From the NCBI GenBank assembly GCA_002362385.1, contig DEUB01000017.1, forward strand, positions 1 to 17,754: 17,754 nucleotides of DNA. The letters run 5' to 3'. Positions 6,950 to 14,636 of this stretch are shown here, one piece after another. Source of the DNA: Lachnospiraceae bacterium UBA3273 (GTDB taxonomy: Bacteria > Bacillota > Clostridia > Lachnospirales > Lachnospiraceae). A program made the translations under genes and the position numbers. The notes under the pieces were generated by a model. The model had not been told where the DNA came from and searched no databases. It saw only the letters and a program-made list of their open reading frames with translations. The stretch's first letter is position 1, and every line of letters starts with the position of its first letter.

Positions 6950-8593
6950 ATGGAAATATATAACGGTAAAAGCGTATTTGGCGGTATCGCCATTGGAAGG
7001 ATCAGCGTATATAAAAAGGGCGAGCAGCAGGTAAAGCGCAACAGGATTACTGATGTGGATGCGGAACTGAGCCGTTTTGAGGATGCAAAGAAAACGGCAA
7101 TTGAACAGCTTCAGGGCTTATATGATAAAGCCCTGAAGGAAGTGGGAGAGGCAAATGCAGCCATATTTGAAGTACATCAGATGATGCTTGACGACGGGGA
7201 CTATAACGAATCCATTGCAAACATCATCAAAAGCCAGGAAGTAAATGCGGAATATGCGGTTGCTTCCACCGGGGATAATTTTTCACAGATGTTTGCAGCC
7301 ATGGAAGATGATTATATGAGAGCCAGGGCGGCGGATATCAAGGATATATCCGAAAGGATTATTTCCATCTTAAGCGGTAAAGGCGATAATGCCATAGGCG
7401 CTGATGAACCGGCAATTATTGTGGCGGACGACCTGGCGCCTTCGGAGACGGTACAGCTTGATAAGGATATGGTGTTGTCCTTTGTAACGGTTCATGGTTC
7501 CTTAAACTCCCATACTGCGATTTTGGCGCGGACCATGGCGATCCCCGCACTGGTGGGAACGCCGCTTCCTTTGGACGAGAGCGTAGACGGAAAGCTGGGC
7601 GTTGTAGACGGAGCAGCAGGAGTCATCTATGTGGACCCGGATGAAAAAACGCTGGAAGCGATGAAAAAGAAACAGCAGGAAGAGCTTCAGAAGAAGGAAC
7701 TGCTTCAGAGTCTGAAGGGAAAAGAAAATATTACTCTGGATGGACAGAAGATCATGCTTTATGCTAATATAGGAAATATCAAGGATCTTGCCACGGTTTT
7801 ACAGAACGATGCCGGAGGTATCGGACTTTTCAGAAGTGAATTTATTTATCTGGAAAGTGAAGATTATCCTACGGAAGAAGAGCAGTTTTTGATCTATAAG
7901 CAGGTTGCGGAGACTATGGCGGGCAGGCGCGTGATCATACGGACTCTGGATATCGGCGCCGATAAGCAGTGTGATTATTTTGAAATGGAGCATGAAGAGA
8001 ACCCTGCCATGGGATGCCGGGCAATTCGTATCTGCCTGACGAGACCCGAGATATTCAAGACCCAGCTTCGCGCATTGTTCAGGGCAAGCGCATACGGCAA
8101 TATCGCCATTATGTATCCTATGATCACCAGTGTAAAGGAAGTGAAAAAGATCAAGGAGATCGTGGCGGAGGTAAAGGCGGAAATGGATGCTGCGGGAATT
8201 CCCTATGGAAATCCGGAGCAGGGTATCATGATCGAGACGCCGGCTGCGGTAATCGTAGGCAATGAACTGGCGAAGGAAGTGGATTTCTTCAGTATCGGCA
8301 CCAATGACCTTACCCAGTATACGCTGGCGATCGACCGTCAGAACACAAAGCTGGATGAGTTTTATGATTCCCATCATCCCGCAATTTTACGCATGATATC
8401 CATGGTGGTGGAAAGCGCCCATAAGGCGGGAATCTGGGCAGGTATCTGTGGAGAACTGGGTGCGGACCAGACACTGACAAAGGAGTTCCTGGCCATGGGA
8501 GTGGATGAGTTGAGCGTTTCCCCGGGAAGCATTCTTCCCATCCGTAAGATTATAATGGAAACTGATGTGGCAAAATACAAGGCAGGCAGGTAA
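6950..8593 (+). CDS. ptsI: Phosphoenolpyruvate-protein phosphotransferase (Enzyme I)
   Basis: A 547-aa cytosolic Enzyme I, which autophosphorylates from PEP and passes the phosphate to HPr. The N-terminal HPr-binding and swivelling domain carries the phosphohistidine His188 in 'GSLNSHTAILART'. The C-terminal PEP-binding TIM barrel shows 'GIGLFRSEFIYL', 'NPAMGCRAIR', 'FSIGTNDLTQYTLAIDRQN' and the catalytic Cys500 in 'GICGELGAD'. The usual DIGGDK motif reads 'DIGADK' here, a mild variant. Length is slightly short of the common 560-575 aa but complete from end to end. AAGGAG upstream of the ATG supports the start. It lies 84 bp after ptsH without a terminator and its TAA stop abuts the ATG of the regulator gene, so the five genes probably form one transcript. 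Confidence 0.96.
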   Translation: MEIYNGKSVFGGIAIGRISVYKKGEQQVKRNRITDVDAELSRFEDAKKTAIEQLQGLYDKALKEVGEANAAIFEVHQMMLDDGDYNESIANIIKSQEVNAEYAVASTGDNFSQMFAAMEDDYMRARAADIKDISERIISILSGKGDNAIGADEPAIIVADDLAPSETVQLDKDMVLSFVTVHGSLNSHTAILARTMAIPALVGTPLPLDESVDGKLGVVDGAAGVIYVDPDEKTLEAMKKKQQEELQKKELLQSLKGKENITLDGQKIMLYANIGNIKDLATVLQNDAGGIGLFRSEFIYLESEDYPTEEEQFLIYKQVAETMAGRRVIIRTLDIGADKQCDYFEMEHEENPAMGCRAIRICLTRPEIFKTQLRALFRASAYGNIAIMYPMITSVKEVKKIKEIVAEVKAEMDAAGIPYGNPEQGIMIETPAAVIVGNELAKEVDFFSIGTNDLTQYTLAIDRQNTKLDEFYDSHHPAILRMISMVVESAHKAGIWAGICGELGADQTLTKEFLAMGVDELSVSPGSILPIRKIIMETDVAKYKAGR

Positions 8594-9337
8594 ATGTTAA
8601 CGAAACAGAGACAGGATTTGATTTTAAAGCTTCTGGAAGAGAGGGGAAGCGTTACAGCAACAGAAATAAAGGATGTTCTGGGCATTTCGGAATCTACGGT
8701 ACGCAGGGATATTACGGCGCTGGATAAGGAAGGAAGGCTTGTAAAAGTTTTTGGCGGCGCCGTAGCTGCAAAAGAAGAGGTAAGCGCCCATGAATATACG
8801 GTTGCACAAAAAAGCGATTTAAACCCTGAGGAAAAGCAAAAGATTGCAAAATATGCGGCTACTCTTATAGAGCCCGAGGATTTTGTTTTTCTGGATGCAG
8901 GCACGACCACCGCATATATGTTAGATTACATTAAGGAGCGGGGCGCTACTTATGTGACCAATGGCGTAGTCCATGCCAGGCAGCTCCTTTCCCGCGGAAT
9001 GAAGGTTCTGATGATAGGCGGGGAATTAAAGGCTTCAACAGAGGCGGCGGTAGGCAGTCTGGCTGTGGCAATGCTAGGTTCCTATCATTTTACTAAAGGG
9101 TTTTTCGGCACCAACGGCGTCAATAAAAAATGCGGGTGTACCACGCCGGACGTCAATGAGGCTATGGTAAAGCGCACGGCTATGGAGCGGTGTAAAGAAA
9201 GCTACGTTCTTTGCGACAGTTCCAAGTTCCAGCAGATCAGCCCCGTGACCTTTGCGCCCTTCGACGGGACGGTTTTCTTAACGGACAGAGCGCCGGAGGG
9301 GTATGAAGGGTGTGAAAACGTGGTAGTGGTGGATTGA
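8594..9337 (+). CDS. DeoR/GlpR family transcriptional regulator, probable fructose operon repressor
   Basis: A 247-aa DeoR-family regulator. Residues 1-55 form the winged helix-turn-helix, 'QRQDLILKLLEERGSV' then 'ISESTVRRDITALDKEG'. The C-terminal sugar-phosphate sensing domain shows 'FLDAGTTT', 'VTNGVVHARQLL', 'MIGGELKASTEAAVGSLA', 'GFFGTNGVN' and 'LCDSSKF', the family's ligand-binding landmarks. The start codon directly follows the ptsI stop (TAA then ATG) with only a weak CAGGCAGG behind it, so translation is probably coupled. FruR-type regulators commonly respond to fructose-1-phosphate or fructose-1,6-bisphosphate. Placement in this operon suggests that it acts on the repeats at 3438-3471 in an autoregulatory loop. 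Family assignment is firm; ligand and target are inferred. Confidence 0.9.
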   Translation: MLTKQRQDLILKLLEERGSVTATEIKDVLGISESTVRRDITALDKEGRLVKVFGGAVAAKEEVSAHEYTVAQKSDLNPEEKQKIAKYAATLIEPEDFVFLDAGTTTAYMLDYIKERGATYVTNGVVHARQLLSRGMKVLMIGGELKASTEAAVGSLAVAMLGSYHFTKGFFGTNGVNKKCGCTTPDVNEAMVKRTAMERCKESYVLCDSSKFQQISPVTFAPFDGTVFLTDRAPEGYEGCENVVVVD

Positions 9338-9338
9338 A

Positions 9339-9616
9339 CCGGAAATTTTGGCGGGGGACGGGATAAAAGAATGTGCGGGCTTATTTAGCGTATCTGTGCC
9401 TTGGAGCTTTTCGTAAAAAATATATTTATTTCAGGAACACGTTCGCACTCCGGTAAAAACATAGCGGCACGTAAGATTGCAAAGGACGCAATCTAAGTGC
9501 CGATGTTTTTACAGGGTTCCTTCAATTAAATATATTTTTACGAACAGCTCCGGGGCACAGATACGCTAAATAAGCCCGCACATTCTTTTATCCCGGCATT
9601 TTGGCAAAATTTCAGG
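9339..9616. repeat. Extended imperfect inverted repeat, about 278 bp, MITE-like or giant hairpin
   Basis: Starting 2 bp after the regulator stop codon, the segment folds on itself almost end to end. The outer tips CCGGAAATTTTG (9339-9350) and CAAAATTTCAGG (9605-9616) match at 11 of 12 positions. The main stem, 9359-9400 with 9554-9595, is 42 bp of perfect complementarity. Further inward, weaker matched blocks continue: GGAGCT, ATATATTTA, AGGAAC, TAAAAACAT and CGGCAC. The apex is AGATTGC (9474-9480), loop AAAGGAC, GCAATCT (9488-9494). The left arm carries about 13 extra bases near 9439-9452. No ORF or T-tract and no clear target-site duplication is seen. It may be a non-autonomous transposable element, a structured RNA, or a transcription barrier ending the fructose operon. 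Confidence 0.85.
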
Positions 9617-9637
9617 GGAAAAGGGTTAGAAGCAGAT

Positions 9638-9668
9638 GGGAGTTTGGGATAGAAGGGGAAAATGGGGG
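9638..9668 (+). other. Potential G-quadruplex in the leader of the EFR1-like gene
   Basis: Four G-runs, GGG (9638), GGG (9646), GGGG (9655) and GGGGG (9664), are separated by loops of 5, 6 and 5-6 bases, satisfying the G3+N1-7 rule. Two further G-runs lie at 9615-9618 and 9623-9625. The purine-rich stretch ends about 30 bases before the start codon and could fold in the mRNA. Such a match can also arise by chance in purine-rich leaders. Confidence 0.4.
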
Positions 9669-9699
9669 TTAAAGGTTACAAAAGGAGATGAAGGATAGG

Positions 9700-10464
9700 A
9701 TGAAATATGTACAAGTGATTTTCAGCCCCACGGGTGGAACAGAGCGGGCGGCAAGGATGATAACGTCAGTGTGGAGCGAATCTGTGGAAACGGTTGATCT
9801 GTCTGATCCGGCAGGGGATTTTTCAAAATATAGGGTTGAGACGGAGGATATAGTGTTGATCGCTTTGCCGTCTTATGGCGGGCGTGTGCCTGCACTTGCC
9901 ACAGAGCGGTTATCGCAGATCAAGGGGAATTCTGCAAATTGTGTGTTGTTGTGCGTATACGGAAACCGCGCTTATGAAGATACTTTGATTGAAATGGCGG
10001 ATATTGCAAAGAAATGCGGCTTTCATGTGGCTGCTGCCGTTTCTGCGGTGGCGGAGCATTCTATTATGCATCAGTTTGCAGCAGGAAGGCCGGACGAAGA
10101 GGATGAGCAGAAGCTAAAGAGCTATGCGGGGGACATTCTCAAAAAGATCAGAACAAAAGCAACGGACGGGGAATTGCAGATACCGGGAAACCGCCCTTAC
10201 AAAAAAGCAGGCGGTGCGGGAATGGTTCCAAAAGCTGCAAAAGACTGTATGAACTGCGGGCTGTGTGCAAAACAGTGTCCTGCACAGGCTATTGATGCGG
10301 AGGATGTTAAAAAAACAGATTCCGGCAAGTGTATTTCCTGTATGCGCTGTGTGGTAAAATTTCCTTATTCTGCAAGAAAGGTCAACGGGGGAATGGTGGC
10401 GGCGGCATCCCTGGCAATGAAAAAGGTATGTTCGGTCAGAAAAGATTGTGAATTATTTATTTAA
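9700..10464 (+). CDS. EFR1-like flavodoxin/4Fe-4S ferredoxin protein, second cluster motif incomplete
   Basis: A 254-aa cytosolic redox protein. The N-terminus 'IFSPTGGTERAARMI' is a flavodoxin-like phosphate-binding loop for FMN, followed by an alternating alpha/beta region including 'LPSYGGRVP'. The C-terminus has two ferredoxin motifs. The first is complete (Cys183, 186, 189, 193 in 'CMNCGLCAKQCP'). The second is 'CISCMRCVVKFP', with Cys211, 214 and 217 but Phe221 (TTT, 10360-10362) where the fourth Cys is expected. In 2[4Fe-4S] ferredoxins that fourth Cys ligates the other cluster, so one cluster may be [3Fe-4S] or use a different ligand. The ATG at 9700 is preferred over 9688, which sits right on the AAAGGAG. 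It appears to be a single-gene unit ended by a terminator; the electron partner is unknown. Confidence 0.85.
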   Translation: MKYVQVIFSPTGGTERAARMITSVWSESVETVDLSDPAGDFSKYRVETEDIVLIALPSYGGRVPALATERLSQIKGNSANCVLLCVYGNRAYEDTLIEMADIAKKCGFHVAAAVSAVAEHSIMHQFAAGRPDEEDEQKLKSYAGDILKKIRTKATDGELQIPGNRPYKKAGGAGMVPKAAKDCMNCGLCAKQCPAQAIDAEDVKKTDSGKCISCMRCVVKFPYSARKVNGGMVAAASLAMKKVCSVRKDCELFI

Positions 10465-10478
10465 GACAGGATCATGAA

Positions 10479-10523
10479 AACCCCTGTGTGCGGATTGGGT
10501 TTCCGCAGGCAGGGGATTTTTGA
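10479..10523 (+). terminator. Rho-independent terminator after the EFR1-like gene
   Basis: CCCCTG (10481-10486) pairs with CAGGGG (10510-10515) and TGCGGA (10489-10494) pairs with TCCGCA (10502-10507), giving a long GC-rich stem followed by ATTTTTGATTTTT. It lies 16 bp after the stop codon. Confidence 0.85.
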
Positions 10524-10546
10524 TTTTTCTTTGTGGAGAGTAAAAT

Positions 10547-10589
10547 GATGCAAGTTTGATGCAGGTTTGATGCAATGGTGTTTTATAAT
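10547..10589 (+). promoter_or_regulatory. 11-bp tandem repeats and -10 box upstream of the lipoprotein gene
   Basis: GATGCAAGTTT (10547-10557), GATGCAGGTTT (10558-10568) and GATGCAA (10569-10575) repeat with an 11-bp period, about one helical turn. TATAAT (10584-10589) follows as a -10 candidate. No good -35 exists at 16-18 bp, because the repeats occupy that region. This is the arrangement expected where an activator or repressor binds one DNA face over the -35, but that is only an inference. Confidence 0.4.
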
Positions 10590-10631
10590 GATACTGTATT
10601 TTAAGATAACAATTATGAGGTGGAAAACACT

Positions 10632-12095
10632 ATGGTAAAAAAATTTGTATTTGTAATTTCTTTATGTATGGTACTGGCGTGTTGCGGCTGCGGGGATGAA
10701 AGCGATTTAAGGAAAGTTGATGCTGATCGTGCGGAAACATACGAAGAAACGGCATATGGAGATACCGCAGGAACACATGAAGAAACGGAATATGAAGACA
10801 GTGTAGAAACGGCAGAAAATGTAAAGGCGTTTTTTGAGTCTGTAACGGATGAGATGTTAAATGATTGTGATGATTATCCTTCTTTAGAGGAATACCGGAA
10901 TGCTCCATTGGTTTTGCTGGAACGGTTTCAGGATGTGGGGCTGTATGGAATAAGAGCAGGAGAGGAGACGGCGATGCTCCTTTATATAGAGGGAGAAAAA
11001 ATATTGATAGAAGAAGATCCTTTCCCTTCATTCCTTAACCTTTATCAGGAAAGACCAAAGCTGAATGTATTTGATGCTGACAGGGATGGAGTGAATGAAG
11101 TAATGATCAGTCTCAGAACTGTTACCGGTACTCCCATAAGCAGATACGCCATGTTGGTCTGTGACCGTGAAGATGAGTGGAATATTTATATGTATGACGA
11201 TTATTTGGAGGATATGGAAGATGTCATTCAATATAAATATGATGATAAAAATAATGTGATTGCTTTTCTGGATGACGGCGGCAATGTTTTATGGGAAGAA
11301 GAATTGTCGGAGTGGACCGGGGAGTATCCTTATTCCGGTGTTGTTAATTTTGGAGATAATGTGAACTTTGATGCCGGGACAGTGCAGATGAATGTGGTAC
11401 CATATATCGAATTGGAGAATTCGTTACCATATGAACCGATCAGGATCGTATTTGATATCAGTTTTTCAGATGAGACATTTGAAATAGAGGGTTATGAGAT
11501 TCAAAAGAACGACCCTCAAACGGATATTTATATAAGGGACTATGTAGCTTTGGAAGATGATGAGGAGATAGAAGGCTGTGAATGGATGCAGTATGACAGA
11601 AGACCCGTATTGCGTGTAAAGATACAGTATAAAGATAAACCCGAAAATGCTTATCAGCATAAGAAAGATTATTTTCTTTTCCTGACACGGGATGATGAGA
11701 TTTCCCGGGTATTGGTAACAGACTATGAAGATAAGGGGATTCATATAAGATTAAATGAAGGAACGGCGTGTGAAAATAATCATTCTTTGGGCGAGGGATG
11801 CGGTTTTGACGCCCATTTTGAGGATGTAACCTTTGACGGAAGGAAAGATTTGATCATTTCGGTGGGAAACAGCAGACATGCATCATATTATTGTGCGTAT
11901 ATCTGCATGGATGACGGATTTCGCCATGAAAGAACCTTTGAGCATATTCCCTCTTATGAAGTAAAGAATGATGAAAGGGTCATTTGCGGTTCGGATACGG
12001 ACGGTATAGGCCGGTATGCGGATATGACTTATGAATATAAGGATGGAGAATTTGTATTAACGGATTATGTTGAAAAGGAAATAAAAGAGGAATAA
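10632..12095 (+). CDS. Lipoprotein of unknown function with 12-residue tandem repeat
   Basis: A 487-aa predicted lipoprotein that I cannot assign to a named family. The signal peptide 'MVKKFVFVISLCMVLACCGCG' has Lys3-Lys4, a hydrophobic core and a Cys cluster; Cys17 (VLAC) is the likeliest lipidated residue, with Cys18 or Cys20 as alternatives. An acidic linker holds two 12-residue copies, 'ETYEETAYGDTA' and 'GTHEETEYEDSV', at 10734-10805. The body is acidic and beta-rich. 'VFDADRDGVNEVMIS' and 'FEDVTFDGRKDLIISVG' resemble FG-GAP/VCBS or calcium-binding D-x-D-x-D loops, suggesting an extracellular propeller-like or metal-stabilised fold. ATG 10632 is chosen over GTG 10620 because the GAGGTGG element (10617-10623) is then about 8 bp upstream. 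The GNAT gene follows after 37 bp, probably in the same operon. Confidence 0.75.
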   Translation: MVKKFVFVISLCMVLACCGCGDESDLRKVDADRAETYEETAYGDTAGTHEETEYEDSVETAENVKAFFESVTDEMLNDCDDYPSLEEYRNAPLVLLERFQDVGLYGIRAGEETAMLLYIEGEKILIEEDPFPSFLNLYQERPKLNVFDADRDGVNEVMISLRTVTGTPISRYAMLVCDREDEWNIYMYDDYLEDMEDVIQYKYDDKNNVIAFLDDGGNVLWEEELSEWTGEYPYSGVVNFGDNVNFDAGTVQMNVVPYIELENSLPYEPIRIVFDISFSDETFEIEGYEIQKNDPQTDIYIRDYVALEDDEEIEGCEWMQYDRRPVLRVKIQYKDKPENAYQHKKDYFLFLTRDDEISRVLVTDYEDKGIHIRLNEGTACENNHSLGEGCGFDAHFEDVTFDGRKDLIISVGNSRHASYYCAYICMDDGFRHERTFEHIPSYEVKNDERVICGSDTDGIGRYADMTYEYKDGEFVLTDYVEKEIKEE

Positions 12096-12132
12096 AAGTT
12101 TTTCAATATCGGTATTTGTGGAGGTATATAGG

Positions 12133-12906
12133 ATGCTATATAAGCTTAATTCACAGCAGTATGCAAAGTTGATCGATCTTGCAGATGCCCATGATTGCGG
12201 CTCTGTTTATCCGCTTTCTGTTGCCGGCGGCATTCAGGAAGGAGATATTTTTACAAATTCGGCGAAAGGCTGCGGAGCGGTTTTATTTTGGACCCATTGC
12301 GGTTTTGCTTATCTTTCGGGAGAGGTTGATGGGGATTTTTTGGAAGATGTCTATGAGCTTATGACGGATAGAGCCAAAACGAATACGAAACGGTTTCTGC
12401 TAATGACAAGAAACCAAGCTATACAAGCATATTTTGGACAAAAAGAGGATGTTGTGACAGAAAAAAGATATTTGTTTCAGTATGCAGGAACAAAAGGATA
12501 TACGGAATCTTCTTTACCTGACGGCTATGAATTAAAAGAAATAGATGACCGGTTATTGAAGAAGATTTCAGGGAATATCGTGCCTTCTCTTTTTTGGAAT
12601 GATATCAATGATTTCCTGGAAAAGGGGAAAGGGTATTGTATCACTTATGATCATGACGTTGCTTCCTGGGCGTTTTCTGCCGCCGTAAGTACCGGGGAAA
12701 TAGATATCGGAATAGAAACGAAGCCCGAATACAAACAGCAGGGATTAGGGCTGGCCGTTGCAAACAGGATGATACAATATGCTCTTGAACAGGCAAAAGA
12801 ACCTGTGTGGGCATGTCATTATCAAAATACTGCATCTGAAAGGATGGCAGAGAAACTGGGGTTTATCAAAGTGTCTGAGTGTTCGGTCATAAAGAGGAGG
12901 TATTAA
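12133..12906 (+). CDS. GNAT family N-acetyltransferase
   Basis: A 257-aa cytosolic acyl-CoA-dependent acetyltransferase. The acetyl-CoA-binding motif A is visible late in the protein: beta strand 'EIDIGIETKPEY', then 'KQQGLGLAVANRMIQYAL' (201-218), matching Q/R-x-x-G-x-G/A. 'NTASERMAEKLGF' near the C-terminus is the usual GNAT motif B. The N-terminal half (about 1-120) is divergent, as in the GNAT_acetyltran (ZmaR-like) group, so the catalytic domain is C-terminal. The substrate is unknown. ATG 12133 is preferred over GTG 12118 because GTGGAGG (12118-12124) then becomes a correctly spaced Shine-Dalgarno. It follows the lipoprotein gene closely and converges on the CPBP gene, with 30 bp between the stops and no strong terminator visible. 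Confidence 0.88.
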   Translation: MLYKLNSQQYAKLIDLADAHDCGSVYPLSVAGGIQEGDIFTNSAKGCGAVLFWTHCGFAYLSGEVDGDFLEDVYELMTDRAKTNTKRFLLMTRNQAIQAYFGQKEDVVTEKRYLFQYAGTKGYTESSLPDGYELKEIDDRLLKKISGNIVPSLFWNDINDFLEKGKGYCITYDHDVASWAFSAAVSTGEIDIGIETKPEYKQQGLGLAVANRMIQYALEQAKEPVWACHYQNTASERMAEKLGFIKVSECSVIKRRY

Positions 12907-12936
12907 GGGATATTATGGAAAATTTGGAAAAGAAAC

Positions 12937-13764
12937 TTATGTTGTCTTTTGTCGGTATTTCCTTAATACCAAACCGGATGCAAATACCAAAGCTACAGGA
13001 AGCATTCCGGAAATGGGGTCTAATATGACTGAATAACTTTCCTTCATCTGAAACACACCGGCTGTAACAAATAACAGGGTTGGTACTGCATCTTCCATGG
13101 AATGAAGGATGACACATGGCCAGACCGAATTGGTTAATCTGCGTAATTCAACAAATACCGGCGACCAAAAAATCATAATGATCGTTCCGGCAATTACCAT
13201 CATTGGTCTGCTCGTTTCGGTAAAATATTCATCGGGTAAGAAAAACAGATAATATGTAATATGCCAGGAACCCCAAACAAAACCGCTTATCAAATATAAG
13301 AACCAATCGTTCATTCCCGTTTTTTCTAAATAAGGAACCAGGCAGCCTCTCCATGCAAACTCTTCAAATATGTTTTTCACACAGTTGGCCAAGAATGTGC
13401 CAAGTATCATCCAAAATAATCCGCTTAACTTTACATCGTTTACGACGAAACCTCCCATGATTTTTGCTATGATTATACTTACAAGCATCACGCATGGGAA
13501 TAAGACGGCTGAAAAAATATACCATTTCAAATTATTTTTTATATAAAGCCTAAAACCAATATGTTTCAAATCCTTATTCAATATTCGCAGGATAACACCT
13601 GTCAAGCAGGGAAGTACTAACCACAATCCCATTCCCAATGAATTACCTTCCGGTTGTTCTGTAAGAATCCGGTCAACCAAATATCCGTAACCGCCTGCAG
13701 TAATTGTTATAAATACAAATATAGCCAGTGTAACTTTATCTCTCTTTTTCATTTTTTTATTCAT
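12937..13764 (-). CDS. CPBP family intramembrane glutamic endopeptidase (CAAX protease-like)
   Basis: A 275-aa polytopic membrane protein of the CPBP/Abi family (related to Rce1). The family active-site motifs are present: 'EEFAWRG' (Glu134, Glu135, Arg139; EExxxR), 'FVWGSWH' with His168, and 'VILHSMEDA' with His221. About eight hydrophobic segments are visible. Related bacterial proteins act in bacteriocin maturation or self-immunity, membrane protein processing or signalling; the substrate here is unknown. A GGAGA Shine-Dalgarno precedes the ATG. It lies 56 bp downstream of the tetR gene on the same strand, so it is probably transcribed from the operator-covered promoter at 14461-14489 and induced when TetR releases. 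Confidence 0.92.
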   Translation of the reverse strand: MNKKMKKRDKVTLAIFVFITITAGGYGYLVDRILTEQPEGNSLGMGLWLVLPCLTGVILRILNKDLKHIGFRLYIKNNLKWYIFSAVLFPCVMLVSIIIAKIMGGFVVNDVKLSGLFWMILGTFLANCVKNIFEEFAWRGCLVPYLEKTGMNDWFLYLISGFVWGSWHITYYLFFLPDEYFTETSRPMMVIAGTIIMIFWSPVFVELRRLTNSVWPCVILHSMEDAVPTLLFVTAGVFQMKESYSVILDPISGMLPVALVFASGLVLRKYRQKTT

Positions 13765-13820
13765 TGTCTCGTCTCCACATTCTTTTTATAAATCATTTGG
13801 CAGGCTCTTAATTTTGGCAC

Positions 13821-14393
13821 CTATGCTTTCAATATCGCTAAAAACCATTCTTTGTCGGGTAATTTCAGATCGTTTCTCTCAACCAGGGTTTCTGCAAAAC
13901 CCTGAATACTACTGTAAAATAAGACGGAAAGGGTCAGTGGATCCCCTTCCCGAATAACCCCTGATTCCTGTCCCTTTTCTATATATGGAACGCTCATTGC
14001 CGCAACATCATGTGCTTTTATCATTTGTGCGGCCCGTTCTGAAATACCCTTGGCATTTATTGCTGCCAGGCCCATAAAAACAAACATTCTTGATGCAAAA
14101 TTATTCCGGGTGGCGATAGCCAGAAACCATTCAACCTGTTTTTCAAAAAAAACTAATGGTAATTCATTCTCTCCACTGGCAATTGTTAATTTCTCACACC
14201 CTATTTCCACCAATGCTTCATACAAAGACAATTTGCTGGGAAAATAATGAAACATTAAACCCGAACTAATTCCTGCTTCCTCCGCAATTTTTCTGGTAGA
14301 TGTTCCATAAAATCCATACCGTATAAAATGAGTCAACGAAATATCTAAAATCTGATATTTTCTCAATTCGTATTGTTCTTCTTTCTTTGTCAT
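13821..14393 (-). CDS. TetR/AcrR family transcriptional regulator
   Basis: A 190-aa TetR-family repressor. The N-terminal helix-turn-helix is clear: 'ILDISLTHFIRYGFYGTST' then 'RKIAEEAGISSGLMFHYFPS', with the conserved Phe-Pro-x-K ending (FPSK). The C-terminal ligand-binding domain (about 60-190) is divergent, as is usual, so the inducer cannot be predicted. The start is preceded by AGGAGG (14399-14404 on the complement). Upstream lie two matching palindromes over its own promoter, indicating autoregulation. The only downstream gene on this strand is the CPBP protease, which is therefore the likely regulated target. Confidence 0.93.
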   Translation of the reverse strand: MTKKEEQYELRKYQILDISLTHFIRYGFYGTSTRKIAEEAGISSGLMFHYFPSKLSLYEALVEIGCEKLTIASGENELPLVFFEKQVEWFLAIATRNNFASRMFVFMGLAAINAKGISERAAQMIKAHDVAAMSVPYIEKGQESGVIREGDPLTLSVLFYSSIQGFAETLVERNDLKLPDKEWFLAILKA

Positions 14394-14435
14394 TTTTTCC
14401 TCCTGTTTTTTAACGGCAATGGGTTTCCTTTTTTG

Positions 14436-14489
14436 TTAAGCACGTGCTTAATACCTTTATATATTAAGCGACTGCTCAACATATGTCAA
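14436..14489 (-). promoter_or_regulatory. tetR-CPBP promoter with two TetR-type operators
   Basis: Reading the minus strand, a perfect -35 TTGACA (14489-14484) and a -10 TAATAT (14466-14461) are 17 bp apart. Two operators surround them. TTAAGCACGTGCTTAA (14436-14451) is a perfect 16-bp palindrome at or just past the expected transcription start. TTAAGCGACTGCTCAA (14464-14479) is an imperfect copy lying in the promoter spacer and overlapping the -10. Both fit TTAAGC-N4-GCTYAA and are 28 bp apart. Repression by occlusion of RNA polymerase is inferred. Bases 14490-14600 show nothing else supportable. Confidence 0.75.
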
Positions 14490-14636
14490 GCGCTAAGTAC
14501 GTTCCCAAAAAGTGTAAGCGTCTTATCTGGTTCCTGAGTCTGAAATATGTGTTTTGTTACAGGTTTTGGTTAAACTGGTAAAAAAGTAAGAATGAATTGC
14601 TTGAAATCTTTTCGTTTGGATGTTATTATAATTATA

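Noticed and set aside
7799..8377. 192-aa minus-strand ORF inside ptsI
   Set aside because: Antisense shadow of a conserved enzyme; no Shine-Dalgarno or family resemblance.
9339..9616. CRISPR or insertion sequence remnant
   Set aside because: There is a single inverted pair with no regular direct repeats or spacers, and no transposase fragment in any frame.
12915..13028. 37-codon plus-strand ORF with AAGGGA upstream, after the GNAT gene
   Set aside because: It is mostly antisense to the conserved C-terminal part of the CPBP gene and the peptide has no recognisable feature; probably chance.
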